From positions 1,837,947 through 1,874,722 of the forward strand of contig CP070764.1 of NCBI GenBank assembly GCA_020349245.1: a DNA stretch of 36,776 bases, given 5' to 3'. Numbering within the stretch: position 1 is the stretch's first letter; every line of letters begins with the position of its first letter. This DNA comes from Chloroflexota bacterium. Lineage in GTDB: Bacteria > Chloroflexota > Anaerolineae > Anaerolineales > UBA4823. Of the stretch, positions 18,033 to 27,397 are shown piece by piece. The translations under genes were made by a program, and so were the position numbers. The notes beneath the pieces were generated by a model. It was given only the letters and a program-made list of their open reading frames with translations. It searched no databases and had not been told where the DNA came from.

Positions 18033-19051
18033 CGTTGATCCAAGAGGTGGCAACTGGCCTGGTGAATTTGATTTATTTGGAATAACTGGGGAGATTCATC
18101 ATTACATCGGTCAAAAACCTGTGGACAGCGAGGTGCGAATCTGCATCCAGGCGGGAGTGAATTCAATTGAGGTGGGTAGCCTGGGATGGCGATCAACCTT
18201 TCTTTTGGGTGGGTGAGGTCTGGAAAAGCTCGTAATAACTGCTGGGTGTAAGGATGATGGGGATTATTGTATATATTGTCGACATCCGCGTATTCAGCGG
18301 TTACACCTCCATACATGACGAGAACTGAATCGCAGATTTCTGCGACGACACCTAAATCATGGGTAACGAGGATAACTGATATGCCCAACTTGTGACGCAG
18401 ATCATCAAGGAGCTCCAATATTTGAGCTTGTATCATCACATCTAAGGCTGTTGTGGGTTCGTCTGCGATGACAATTTGGGGAAAGCAGGCTAAAGCCATG
18501 GCGATCATGGCACGTTGCCGCATACCCCCTGAATATTGGTGTGGGTATTGATCTTTGCGATTGGAACTAATGCCAACTAACTCGAGTAATTCTTCGATAC
18601 GTTCATCTAAAGATTGTTTCGTAACTCCTGGAATGTGGTGAACAATTGGTTCTGCAATTTGATCACCGATAGTTCGTACCGGATTTAATGCATTCATCGC
18701 CCCCTGGAAGATGATGGAGATGTTTTTCCAGCGAATTTCATTCATGCCGGCATCAGTTAAATCAAGCAAATCACGCCCCATAAAATTGATCTTTCCAGCT
18801 GTGATACGTCCTGCAGCTGGCAAGAGACGCATGATACTGAGCATGAGAGTGGTCTTTCCGCATCCGCTTTCACCGACCAAACCCAACATCTCTCCTTCCT
18901 TCAGGGTAAAGCTAACATCTGTAACCGCATGAGCAGGGGGATGGGTTTCAGAGACAAAATCTACCGAAATATTTTGTAAATCCAAGATTATTGATTTTGA
19001 ATGTAAATTTGCAGAAGGCGTTGATTTGGAACTGGAGGGAAAGTTATTCAT
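18029..19051 (-). CDS. Peptide ABC transporter ATP-binding protein, OppD/DppD type
   Basis: First ATPase of the importer, 340 residues. After a polar 20-residue N-terminal tail come Walker A GESGCGKTT (60-68), the signature YSGGMRQRAMIAMAL, Walker B IVIADEPTTALD and the switch His in VTHDLG. The C-terminal extension contains PPGCRFAPRCPQVFDRC and a final Cys near ASCHLL. Its start overlaps the upstream permease stop (ATGA) and its stop overlaps the next ATPase start (ATGA), so translation is probably coupled along the operon. Confidence 0.92.
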   Translation of the reverse strand: MNNFPSSSKSTPSANLHSKSIILDLQNISVDFVSETHPPAHAVTDVSFTLKEGEMLGLVGESGCGKTTLMLSIMRLLPAAGRITAGKINFMGRDLLDLTDAGMNEIRWKNISIIFQGAMNALNPVRTIGDQIAEPIVHHIPGVTKQSLDERIEELLELVGISSNRKDQYPHQYSGGMRQRAMIAMALACFPQIVIADEPTTALDVMIQAQILELLDDLRHKLGISVILVTHDLGVVAEICDSVLVMYGGVTAEYADVDNIYNNPHHPYTQQLLRAFPDLTHPKERLIAIPGYPPQLNSLPPGCRFAPRCPQVFDRCNDESPQLFQINQIHQASCHLLDQR

Positions 19052-19998
19052 GTTGGCTCTTTAATTCCCGTTGGAGTAATGCTGCTTTCCTCCCGGGCAA
19101 CCATCTTATCACCGACTGCTAGATGGTGTGTCTCCAGCCTGGGGTTGAGGATTTGTTCCATTCCATGGCCAAGTAATGTGCATCCCAAAACGACCCAAAC
19201 AATCCCAAAACCTGGTGGAACCAAAGCCCACCAAGCACCGGCACTCATCGCACCCCTGGTAAAAGCGAAATTCAGCATCTGACCCCAACTCAAATTCGTT
19301 GGATCAGATAGTCCGAGGAAGCTGAGGGTGCTCTCGTTGAGAATGGCGAGTGATATGACTAAAACCGTGTTGACAACCATTAAGGGCAAAACGAGGGGCA
19401 GCAAGTGGCGGCGGATGACGTATAAGTTTCCGGCACCGATTGCTTGGGCACGCAAAACGAACTTTCGCTCTTTAACTGAAAGGGTTTGGGAACGAACTAA
19501 ACGGGCGGTTCCTGTCCAGCCGAGAATCCCAATCACAAGGATAATATTCAACAAGCTGGGTTTCGTGATAGCGACAAGGACAACTGCCAGGGGAAGATCA
19601 GGGATAACCAGCATGATATCAGTGATGCGCATCAACGCGTTCTCAACACGCCCACCGTAATATCCAGCTATGATGCCGATTGTGCCACCAATGAAGATGG
19701 AAATGAAAGATGCAAAAAAGCCAACAGTTAAAGAGACACGTGACCCAAATATGAAATTTGAAAGCACATCCTTCGCCGCATCGTCGGTTCCCAACCAGTG
19801 CTCTGGGCTGGGGGGTGCATAGATATCATCAATTGTCACTTTTACCGGTGCCTTGGGATCATACGGGGCAAGCCAGGGTGCGAAAATTGCCATTCCAATA
19901 GCCATGAGCACCATTACCAAACCGAATAGGCCAATGCGATTTCGCCTGAGATTCACCAACATATTTCGAAAGCCGGAAACAACAATCTGCTCTTGCAT
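19048..19998 (-). CDS. Peptide ABC transporter permease, DppC/OppC type
   Basis: Inner-membrane permease, 316 residues. It has an N-terminal cytoplasmic tail, a first helix (GLVMVLMAIGMAIFAPWLAPYDP) and the family loop PSPEHWLGTDDAAKDV. The permease core follows, with the coupling-loop region RAQAIGAGNLYVIRRHLLP. The extended C-terminus (about 25 hydrophilic residues) follows the usual IVWVVLGCTLLGHGMEQILNPR block. It starts two bases after the DppB-type gene stop. Confidence 0.9.
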   Translation of the reverse strand: MQEQIVVSGFRNMLVNLRRNRIGLFGLVMVLMAIGMAIFAPWLAPYDPKAPVKVTIDDIYAPPSPEHWLGTDDAAKDVLSNFIFGSRVSLTVGFFASFISIFIGGTIGIIAGYYGGRVENALMRITDIMLVIPDLPLAVVLVAITKPSLLNIILVIGILGWTGTARLVRSQTLSVKERKFVLRAQAIGAGNLYVIRRHLLPLVLPLMVVNTVLVISLAILNESTLSFLGLSDPTNLSWGQMLNFAFTRGAMSAGAWWALVPPGFGIVWVVLGCTLLGHGMEQILNPRLETHHLAVGDKMVAREESSITPTGIKEPT

Positions 19999-20000
19999 AA

Positions 20001-21032
20001 TTATTTCGCACGTACCCGTGGATCTAAATATGAATATAAAAGATCAGCTGCCAGATTGGCGAATATCACGCTGATAGCGAGGATTAGAAAAGCACCTTGC
20101 AGCATAGGATAGTCACGGCGACCGACAGCTTCAAAAATGGTTTGGCCTAAACCTGGCCAGGAAAATACAGTTTCGATTTGGATTGCTCCAGCGACGGTAA
20201 AACCCAGATTAAGGGCGATAATGGTTACCATTGGCAGCATAGAATTACGCAAAGCATGGTCTTTCAAGATTTGGAAGGGATGCAATCCTTTTGCTTTTGC
20301 GGTTTGGATAAAATCTTCTGAGAGCACATCCACCATGGTGCTGCGCATGATCAGCATGTATTCACCGATGAAGATGATAGTGAAAGTGATGGTAGGTAAG
20401 ATAAGATGTTTGGCGATATCCATCCATTGCTCCCAGGTCGATTCAAAGTTAGCTCCGGGGGTCATTTTCCCGCCGATTGGCATACCAAAATGTCGGCTGC
20501 CAATAAAGAGCAGAATTATGCCTAGGAAAAAGGTGGGAAGACTCCAGGCAACCAAACTTGTCACAGTGAAACTATAATCGGTGATTGTGCGTAATTTCCA
20601 GGCTGCTACGACTCCCAGCGTGATGCCGATAAAAATCGAAAGAATTTGCCCAGCACTGACTAGGAGCACGGTGTTCCATAAGCGCTCCCCCAAAACATCG
20701 ACCACGGGTCTATTACTGTGATAGCTGATACCGAGCTCGCCACGCAGCAGGTTACCGATATAAATAATAAATTGAGTTTGTAAGGGGTTAACCGCGCAGT
20801 TGCCGATTTTTAGTGGATTCAATGAATTAAAACAATTAATTACCGGTTTGTCCAAACCGAAACGAGCCCGAATAGCTTCCTGGGCTTCTACGGTAAGGCG
20901 TGGATCTCGCAAACCTGCTCGAGCAGGGTCTCCTGGAAGCACGCGGAACAAGAAAAAATTTAGCACGATCACGAAGATGATCGTCAGCAGCGCCCAGCTC
21001 AGCTTCGTAAAGAGATAACGGTAGTTACTCAC
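20001..21032 (-). CDS. Peptide ABC transporter permease, DppB/OppB type
   Basis: Inner-membrane permease, 343 residues, with the family N-terminus ending FFLFRVLPGDPARAG and the typical motifs GELGISYHSNRPV and AKGLHPFQILKDHALRNSMLP (coupling helix). The start is a GTG at 21032 because a stop closes the frame just upstream; no good Shine-Dalgarno site is visible. A seven-codon ATG frame (21044-21024) overlaps this GTG and could couple translation. It follows the binding-protein gene after a 125-base gap that contains a hairpin, suggesting lower expression than the binding protein. Confidence 0.9.
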   Translation of the reverse strand: MSNYRYLFTKLSWALLTIIFVIVLNFFLFRVLPGDPARAGLRDPRLTVEAQEAIRARFGLDKPVINCFNSLNPLKIGNCAVNPLQTQFIIYIGNLLRGELGISYHSNRPVVDVLGERLWNTVLLVSAGQILSIFIGITLGVVAAWKLRTITDYSFTVTSLVAWSLPTFFLGIILLFIGSRHFGMPIGGKMTPGANFESTWEQWMDIAKHLILPTITFTIIFIGEYMLIMRSTMVDVLSEDFIQTAKAKGLHPFQILKDHALRNSMLPMVTIIALNLGFTVAGAIQIETVFSWPGLGQTIFEAVGRRDYPMLQGAFLILAISVIFANLAADLLYSYLDPRVRAK

Positions 21033-21060
21033 CTTTGATTTGCATTAACAATAAATAGGA

Positions 21061-21107
21061 AACAACCACCTGCAAGCAAACCAAAGGCAGCTGCAAGTGG
21101 TTGTTTT
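21061..21107 (-). terminator. Hairpin between binding-protein and permease genes (attenuator or mRNA-stabiliser)
   Basis: Arms at 21061-21074 and 21092-21105 pair over 14 bases with one mismatch, and a short T-rich stretch follows on the minus strand. In binding-protein transporters such a stem between the first gene and the permeases commonly stops part of transcription or protects the upstream mRNA, giving excess binding protein. That role is inferred. Confidence 0.65.
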
Positions 21108-21157
21108 CATTTGTAATGACGATGCTGGATTATTATCCAAGATTACTTTTTTTGTTC

Positions 21158-22909
21158 TTATTGAACAGGTTCGATCACGGTCAGCGAAGAGGGATCTTCA
21201 AGCGCTACCTTGGGTTGATCGGTGATCCAACCTGTAAATCGATCTGTGCGGTATGCCTGGGTGGCTTGCGGGTAATAAGGAATGATATAAGCAACGTCAT
21301 CGTGCAGGATCTGCTGCATCTCCCAGATGATCTCTCTGCGCTTATCTGCATCCAGTTCGGTTGCCTGTTGACCATATAAATCATCGAAAACAGGATTCGA
21401 GTAGCCAGTTTCACTGTTACCGGTAGGAATTTCGTCCGTGAGGTGAACACTCAGCAGGAAACCTGGATCCGGGTCGGATCCCCAACCCCAGATGATGACG
21501 TCAAAGTCGAATGTTGGGCAGCAGACCGAGGTGAGTGCATCCGGATCGAGTGCCTGCGGCTGTAGGGCTACCCCGATCTGTCCCCAGGATTCTGCTAGCA
21601 GCTCAGCGATGCGGGGTGCGGTAGCGCTGTCATTTGGCCAATACAAGCGAAAATCCAAAGGATTGCTGCCATCTGGCATCTGGCGTACGCCATCTTCATC
21701 ACTGTCTAGGTAACCTGCTTCATCCAGCAAGCGGTTAGCTTCTTCGGTATCGAAGGGGAAATCCTTGATTGTATCGTTATAAAACACGCCTAGCCCATCG
21801 GGAATCAAGGTTAGACCAGGAGTACCCAAACCTAAAAGCACAACGTCAATAATCTTCTGTTTATCCGTGGCATAAGCCAGTGCCTTGCGCACGGTGAGAT
21901 CTTTTAAGGCTGGGTGACCAGAGCAAACACCGTCCTCAGGAGGGCAGTTCTCTTCCGATGTCTGGTTGGGGATAATGTCTGTCACCTCTGGCGCTAAGGG
22001 CGCACCCACTACGAGCTCAACATTTTCTGTATTCCTCAAAGTAGGCACAGCGGTGTTGGGCATTTCAGTAATCATATCTACTTGCCCGGTTACAAGTGCT
22101 TGGACCAGAGCATCCTGGTTATCAAATGTCTGGAAGACCACTTCGTCGATTTTTGGAGGATTGATAGGGTGATCTTTAACCGCAGCTAGGTGGACAAATT
22201 CACCTTGCCCGTATTCGAGCATTTTGAATGCACCAGTGCCGATCATCTCTTCATTTTCGAATTCAACCGCCCCAGTCGGATCGTCGTATTGACTCCAGAC
22301 GTGTTCCGGTAAAACATAGAGAAAGACGAGCTGGCTTTCCATGTTGGGGATAGCTTCAGAAAGGGTAATTACGACGGTTTCATCATCTGGAGCTTCTACG
22401 CTGTCGAAGTATTCAGTATAGACTGGCAGGAATGGGAAATCTTCATGTGACTGGTAGAAATTATACGAAAATGCGATGTCCTGAGCAGTGAGGGGCTCTC
22501 CATCGTGGAATTTAAAATTCGGATTGATCTTAAACGTCCAGACGGTACCATCATCTGACAAATCGAAGCTATCAGCCAGAGTAAGTTGATAGGTACCATC
22601 CAAGTTCAGATCGAACATGGTGTCATAAACCAGTTCGAACATGTAGTATGCTTCTGACAGAACCGCGGTACCCGGGTTTAGTGTATCAGGGCTACCTCCA
22701 TAACCGATTCGCAAAACCACTGGTTCCATAGCTTCAGGTGGTTCGGGAGCAGATTCTTCTGTTACGGCTGGTGGGGGGGCTTCTGTTACGACTGGTTCAG
22801 CTGGTTCAACAGGTTCCGTTGGAGCTTCTGTTGGGGTTCTAGCGCATGCCGTAGCAATCAGCACTATAACCAAGAGGAACATAAAAAGTAATTTTCTTAT
22901 GCCGAACAT
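21158..22909 (-). CDS. Peptide/solute-binding lipoprotein, SBP family 5 (DppA/OppA-like)
   Basis: Extracytoplasmic receptor of the importer. A lipoprotein signal ends in LIATAC (Cys22). A Pro/Glu/Thr-rich linker of about 40 residues precedes the family 5 binding domain (VLRIGYGGSPDTLNPG, LADSFDLSDDGTVWTFKI, NFKFHDGEPLTAQDIAFSY). ATG 22909 is preferred over the ATG two codons earlier. The AGGAGG sequence directly abuts the earlier one but is six bases from this one. Length is 583. It has a near-perfect promoter 85 bases upstream and is followed by a stem-loop. Bound ligand could be peptides, but family 5 proteins also take sugars, opines or nickel. Confidence 0.9.
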   Translation of the reverse strand: MFGIRKLLFMFLLVIVLIATACARTPTEAPTEPVEPAEPVVTEAPPPAVTEESAPEPPEAMEPVVLRIGYGGSPDTLNPGTAVLSEAYYMFELVYDTMFDLNLDGTYQLTLADSFDLSDDGTVWTFKINPNFKFHDGEPLTAQDIAFSYNFYQSHEDFPFLPVYTEYFDSVEAPDDETVVITLSEAIPNMESQLVFLYVLPEHVWSQYDDPTGAVEFENEEMIGTGAFKMLEYGQGEFVHLAAVKDHPINPPKIDEVVFQTFDNQDALVQALVTGQVDMITEMPNTAVPTLRNTENVELVVGAPLAPEVTDIIPNQTSEENCPPEDGVCSGHPALKDLTVRKALAYATDKQKIIDVVLLGLGTPGLTLIPDGLGVFYNDTIKDFPFDTEEANRLLDEAGYLDSDEDGVRQMPDGSNPLDFRLYWPNDSATAPRIAELLAESWGQIGVALQPQALDPDALTSVCCPTFDFDVIIWGWGSDPDPGFLLSVHLTDEIPTGNSETGYSNPVFDDLYGQQATELDADKRREIIWEMQQILHDDVAYIIPYYPQATQAYRTDRFTGWITDQPKVALEDPSSLTVIEPVQ

Positions 22910-22994
22910 CTTCATCCTCCTAAGAAATTGGGTGACCTACAAGGGCCGATTTGGAGAACAAAAATCTGTCTAAAATCCGAGCATCGTATGTGCG

Positions 22995-23023
22995 TTTATA
23001 CCCTCAAATAACATCGATGTCAA
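22995..23023 (-). promoter_or_regulatory. Strong sigma-70-type promoter for the peptide transporter operon
   Basis: On the minus strand: TTGACA (23018-23023), a 17-base spacer, TATAAA (22995-23000). Both boxes and the spacing are near consensus. The transcription start is expected near 22988, leaving about 80 bases before the binding-protein start. This lets the transporter be expressed independently of the upstream M20 gene. Confidence 0.75.
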
Positions 23024-23141
23024 TCAATTGGAGGGATTAATTTTCTTCGTTGGAACAAGGTTATTTTGGCTAATTTAAATCCTCATATCAGCAGGATTCT
23101 TTCCGAAATTCAGTCTTTCTGCCAAATGGAAGAATCAAAAA

Positions 23142-24308
23142 TCAGAGGTCCCCATTTAGAAAACGCAGGGCGATCTCTGCAAGAACAGCAGATCCAATCG
23201 GAAGCGCATTCTCATCCAGATCAAATGTGGCAGTATGCAAGTACCGTGGATCGGAATCAGGTAGTTTTACACCTAAGTTGAACATTGCCCCCTTCGTGAT
23301 TTGTGTCATGAAGCTAAAATCTTCAGCGCCCATTGTTCTTTGTGCACCGCTGACCTTATTATGGCCTAAGAGGTCGATCCCAACTTGGCGGATCCAGGCA
23401 GATACCTGGTCATCATTATGTTGGGGTGGGTAGCCACGTTCGATTTCCAGATCATAGTCACCTCCGAGTGAACGGGTAATGCTGAGAACGCGTTCTACTT
23501 CCTGGATCAATTGTTCACGTATTTCATTTGAAAATGATCTTAGCGTGCCCTCTAGGTACACAGTATCTGGAATGACATTGTCCGCTGTACCTCCCTCGAT
23601 TACCCCCACGGTTACTACGCTAGGTTCAAGAGGCCGAATTTGACGAGATGGTATTGCATACAATGCGTTAAGCACATTTGAGGTCAGCCAAATTGAATCC
23701 ACTGTTTGGTGTGGATAGGCACCATGACCACCATAACCGATGATGTGTGCACGAAAAGTGTCCGCAGCAGCACCGACCCAGCCCTCCTCAATGCTGATTT
23801 CCCCGGTTTTAAGTTTTCCATCGACATGCAGGGCGATAACTGCATCAACATTTTCCAGCGCTCCATCTTCTATCATGCGTGGTGCGCCACTGACCCCGTC
23901 CTCATCTGCAACTTCTTCTGATGGTTGGAAAAGCAAACGAACCTGGCCTCGGAGCGTCTTCTGACTGAGCAGCTTAGCGACGCCAAGCAATATTGCTGTG
24001 TGGGCATCATGACCACAGGCATGCATACTGCCAGGTATCTGTGATGCATAATCGACCTCATTCTCTTCCTGGATAGGAAGGGCATCCATATCCGCCCGGA
24101 TCGCTATGATTGGTCCAGGCTGCTCTCCCAAATAAGCGACCACTCCAGATTTACCAACCCCGTTTTGAGTTTCGATACCCAACCCGTTCAAGGTTTGTGT
24201 AACCAACTCGGCGGTACGGAAAACATTAAATCCCAGCTCCGGGTAACGATGAATAGCTCGCCGCCACTCGATCAATTCGCTTTTGATGTGCTGTGCATCT
24301 TCCAACAT
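23142..24308 (-). CDS. M20 family metal-dependent amidohydrolase (M20D-like)
   Basis: Cytoplasmic hydrolase of N-acyl amino acids or peptides, 388 residues. The metal-binding signature is MHACGHDAHTAILLG (Cys98, His100), followed by the catalytic Glu pair in QPSEEV (about 131-132). Later metal ligands include His in IALHVDG and LHTATFDL near the C-terminus; the dimerisation (lid) domain lies between. This matches the hippurate hydrolase/IAA-amino-acid hydrolase group. ATG 24308 has GGAG about seven bases upstream. It precedes the peptide importer operon in the same orientation by 230 bases, which suggests that imported peptides or acyl-amino acids are its substrates. Confidence 0.88.
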   Translation of the reverse strand: MLEDAQHIKSELIEWRRAIHRYPELGFNVFRTAELVTQTLNGLGIETQNGVGKSGVVAYLGEQPGPIIAIRADMDALPIQEENEVDYASQIPGSMHACGHDAHTAILLGVAKLLSQKTLRGQVRLLFQPSEEVADEDGVSGAPRMIEDGALENVDAVIALHVDGKLKTGEISIEEGWVGAAADTFRAHIIGYGGHGAYPHQTVDSIWLTSNVLNALYAIPSRQIRPLEPSVVTVGVIEGGTADNVIPDTVYLEGTLRSFSNEIREQLIQEVERVLSITRSLGGDYDLEIERGYPPQHNDDQVSAWIRQVGIDLLGHNKVSGAQRTMGAEDFSFMTQITKGAMFNLGVKLPDSDPRYLHTATFDLDENALPIGSAVLAEIALRFLNGDL

Positions 24309-24403
24309 TTTTAGCGCTCCACTATATGGGATATTTTAATAATGATACCCCATTGTTATGTTTTGCTTACCCTGATTATGGTACTGTTGATTTTCACTAA
24401 TTA

Positions 24404-25130
24404 TCATATTTTTATTTGTTTGGCAGCTTGTTCCAGCCATATCAGTCCTTTCGTGGCAGTACCAAGCGTACCATCACCATAAATCCCACTAAAGGAATCA
24501 TCCGTCCATAGGGGGTTGGTAACCAAGCTTCCCCCTGCTATCCAATCCATAGAATCATTGGAAGTACTGTTGAATTCTACCTTCCGATTCAAATGGTCCA
24601 TGTTCACCTGGTCTCGGAACAAATGCAGAATATCGCGGGTTTCCAACTCACCACCGTGGACCATACCTCCCGTATTACCCTGCCGGTAAGTTGCCAGGTC
24701 AAGCATATTTGTATGCAGCCACTCTGTGGCAATGAAGATATGCGGGAAGCGCTCACAAGCATGCTGGATCACATTGACCAGGAAGGAATGATTGCCACCA
24801 TGGCCATTGGAGAAGTAAACTATCAATGTACCGAGGGGTTCGAGTCGATCAATAATCGCCAGGAAGAAATCTTCAAACACCCTTCCTCCCAGATTGAATG
24901 TCTCCGGGGATGCCTGGGTTTCTTGCTCACCCCATATGGCCAGGCAGGTAAACAATACCTCTCTTGTGAGCTTAGCGTGCAGAGCTGAGAGGCCAATGCT
25001 GAAATAATCAAACTGTCTGAGCTGGGTGTAAAATGGTGACCGTGTTTTTCCCGGTGGCCACTATAGATCAGGAGCAGACGCACAGGTATAGCTTTAGACC
25101 AAATAAATCCGGGCTGGTACAGGTAAGGCC
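24404..25130 (-). pseudogene. Creatininase-family gene, frameshifted
   Basis: Creatininase-family amidohydrolases open amide rings or formamides. One frame (25083 downward) carries the N-terminal motif REKHGHHFTPSSD, close to the usual EQHGPHLPLxTD, and continues to LPAWPYG. A second frame then continues with SPETFNLGG, the diagnostic FSNGHGGNH, and GGMVHGGELETR (family HAGExET) to a stop at 24404. The switch between frames falls near 24940-24960. A single indel would join them, so this is a recent pseudogene or a sequencing error in a real gene. The beginning near 25128 is also disturbed by a stop. Confidence 0.75.
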
Positions 25131-25450
25131 ATTAAATGATCTGCACCAAGGATTCATTTAGTTTCTGCTCACAATAACCGTTGACCGATAAAATCTTGTG
25201 AATGCCCCGGGATTCTAAGCGGCGACATATTCCTATCAGCAACCTGTGGATTGAGCCCTGACGAACAGCGAGGTCATCCAACGGGGACTATTGGCAAGAT
25301 GAAATCCATAGGGGATTGCCGCTAAAACGAGGGACTGCTCTGCTCACAGGTGGTGCGCCAAGAATTGTAAATCTTAGCTATCCAATCCGAGTGGCACCAG
25401 CAGTGGGAAATCACTTGATAATTGCTCCACTAGAAGCCAAATTAAATCAG
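25131..25450 (-). pseudogene. Second creatininase-family relic, N-terminal half
   Basis: Translation in shifting frames on the minus strand recovers the front half of another creatininase-like protein. The fragments are VEQLSSDFPLL and PLGLDS, a stop, FLAHHL, a stop, SLVLAAIPYGF, then after a frameshift QGSIHRLLIGICRRLESRGI and KILSVNGY. These parallel the family order of EQHG..LPLGTDs, ..lPpipyG, ..i.r.L...Gf.kil.vNGH. At least two nonsense codons and one frameshift are present. It lies directly upstream of the first creatininase pseudogene, and its own C-terminal half is missing. Confidence 0.6.
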
Positions 25451-25485
25451 CATGATTGATCATTTTGGTTGGTCGGATGCCAAGA

Positions 25486-27339
25486 TCAAAGAAGGTACCA
25501 ATCCAAGAATCGCTCTAGCGTTGAGTAGAAATGGAGCAGGTTCGCTTTGCCGAGGAAACCATGCCCTTCCCCTTCGTAAAGGAAATACTCAAACACTTTG
25601 TTTTCCCGCTGCAATGCTTCAACTAGCTGCTGGCTTTGTTTGGGATGAACGCGGCGATCTTGATCACCATGCAAAATGAGCAAGGGAGAGGTGATCTGGG
25701 CAACATCATAAACTGGAGAACCGGCATGGTAGCCAGCTAGATTTTTCATTGGGTGTCCCATCTGCCGCTCAAGATCTTCTCTACCCGGACGGTCCCCTTG
25801 TGCCCAGGAAGTCAGGATATCGCAATCACCGTATTTCGCGACGCCGCATTTGAAGCGGTGCTTGGGATCGCGCGCCAGTGCCAGAAGCGCTAAATAGCTA
25901 CCATAACTGGCACCATAGATGCCTAATCGATTCCCATCAACCCAATCTAATCCAGATAAATAATCAGCAGCAGCCAGCATATCTTCGGAATCGACGATGC
26001 CCCAATTATTATGCAGTGCAAATTGGTGATCAAGCCCGTAACCAGTGCTGCCTCGGTAATTAGGTGTCAATACCGCGTAACCCTTGGCAACCAACCATTG
26101 GGGAAGCATCTCCCAATAGCGGGCATGCTCATCGGTTGGCCCACCATGCGGGTATACAATTGCTGGACTGGGTTGATCTGGCGAGGCGTGCTGGGGGCGA
26201 AACAACAAACCGGGGATTTGGCTGTCCGATGTAGAGGGGAACTGCACAAATTCCGGATGAACCAGGTTAGCCGATGACAGGGCAGATGGGTGCGAAAAGG
26301 TAAGCTGCTTGCTCTTCCGGCTCTCAATATCGATGCGGAAGATATCCGGAGCTTGAACGGGGCTTTCAAATTCCACGCTGATCCAGGAATCATCAGGACC
26401 CCATTGGGGAAAGCTGTGCCATCCTTGATCCTCATGTAAGGTCTTAATCTGACCGTCCTTTACTTCGAGCAACTCCAACCTGGTTTGTCCTTTATGGTTA
26501 GTCACCAGGACGACACGCTTCCCCGAATGATCCCAAGCGAAATGCTTGACATCCGCCTCTCCTGAGGTGAGTTTTGTGATAGTTCCAGAGCTGGTTTGCA
26601 AAAGGTAGAGCTCGACCCAACCAGAGCGATTCGAAAGGAAAGCGAGGTGCTGTCCGTCGGGAGACCAGCGAGGCTGGGAATCTTTCACTTTCGGAGTGCC
26701 AGTCAAATGGTGGATATCACCACCCTGACTCGAAACTAAACAAATCTCCGAGCGATTAAAATCTTCTTTCGGATGATAGGTGAAGGCGATTGATTTTCCA
26801 TCCGGTGAGGGATGGGGATCGGCAACATCAGCTTTGAAGTCGGTCAAAGGGATTGGCCAGCTTCCTTCCATTGAAGTCCAGCATAAATTGAGAAATTCTT
26901 TGCGGGCGCTGAGAAAGTAAACTCGTGATCCGTCTGGGCTGAAGACGGGATGTTCATCACCAAGTTTAAAATCGGTCAGCTTGCGCGCTTTGCCACCTTG
27001 GTGGGGAACAGCCCAGATATCATCCTGAGCAGAGTAGACAAGCCATTTGCCATCTGGACTCCAGCGAGGTTGATCATCCGTCCAGAATGCTTGTTGTGGT
27101 CGATCAAAAGTCAGACGCTGTGGCCAACCAGCTCCATTCGTTCGCAGCACCCAGATATCGCTGTTACCTTCCCTCTGCCACACGAAGGCGATATGTTTTC
27201 CATCTGGAGAGAGGCGATGATGGTGAATGTGATTGACCGCCACCAAAAGTTCGAGGCTCCAGGGTTCTGGCAGTTCGTGATCAGGTCTGGCTTGAGAAGG
27301 CCAACCATTGCGATCCTCTTTGACAAGCGAAGGTTTCAT
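25486..27339 (-). CDS. S9 family serine peptidase (prolyl oligopeptidase/acylaminoacyl-peptidase type)
   Basis: Probably a cytoplasmic oligopeptidase, 617 residues, without signal peptide. Residues 35-340 form a beta-propeller with several PD40-type motifs (x-S-P-D-G-K). Residues 365-617 are the alpha/beta-hydrolase domain with HGGPTDEH, nucleophile Ser478 in YGASYGSY, acid Asp561 in HGDQDRRVHP and His593 in GEGHGFLG. ATG 27339 is chosen because GGAAG lies seven bases upstream. An in-frame TTG 12 codons earlier would be upstream of the likely transcription start given the TATAAT at 27367-27372. The start of the creatininase relic region is only 35 bases downstream. Confidence 0.88.
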   Translation of the reverse strand: MKPSLVKEDRNGWPSQARPDHELPEPWSLELLVAVNHIHHHRLSPDGKHIAFVWQREGNSDIWVLRTNGAGWPQRLTFDRPQQAFWTDDQPRWSPDGKWLVYSAQDDIWAVPHQGGKARKLTDFKLGDEHPVFSPDGSRVYFLSARKEFLNLCWTSMEGSWPIPLTDFKADVADPHPSPDGKSIAFTYHPKEDFNRSEICLVSSQGGDIHHLTGTPKVKDSQPRWSPDGQHLAFLSNRSGWVELYLLQTSSGTITKLTSGEADVKHFAWDHSGKRVVLVTNHKGQTRLELLEVKDGQIKTLHEDQGWHSFPQWGPDDSWISVEFESPVQAPDIFRIDIESRKSKQLTFSHPSALSSANLVHPEFVQFPSTSDSQIPGLLFRPQHASPDQPSPAIVYPHGGPTDEHARYWEMLPQWLVAKGYAVLTPNYRGSTGYGLDHQFALHNNWGIVDSEDMLAAADYLSGLDWVDGNRLGIYGASYGSYLALLALARDPKHRFKCGVAKYGDCDILTSWAQGDRPGREDLERQMGHPMKNLAGYHAGSPVYDVAQITSPLLILHGDQDRRVHPKQSQQLVEALQRENKVFEYFLYEGEGHGFLGKANLLHFYSTLERFLDWYLL

Positions 27340-27366
27340 GATCGTTCTTCCGTTTTTTAATCTTCG

Positions 27367-27397
27367 ATTATACAACCGAAAAGAATATTTGAATCAA
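27367..27397 (-). promoter_or_regulatory. Promoter candidate for the S9 peptidase gene
   Basis: Perfect TATAAT on the minus strand at 27367-27372, with TTGATT at 27392-27397 (19-base spacer, slightly long). It predicts a short leader of about 20 bases before ATG 27339. Confidence 0.5.

Noticed and set aside
18033..18053. TTG start seven codons upstream for the OppF-type ATPase
   Set aside because: ATG 18032 overlaps the upstream stop as ATGA, repeating the coupling seen at the previous junction.
27340..27375. TTG start for the S9 peptidase
   Set aside because: It overlaps the TATAAT box and lies upstream of the likely transcription start; ATG 27339 has a good ribosome site.
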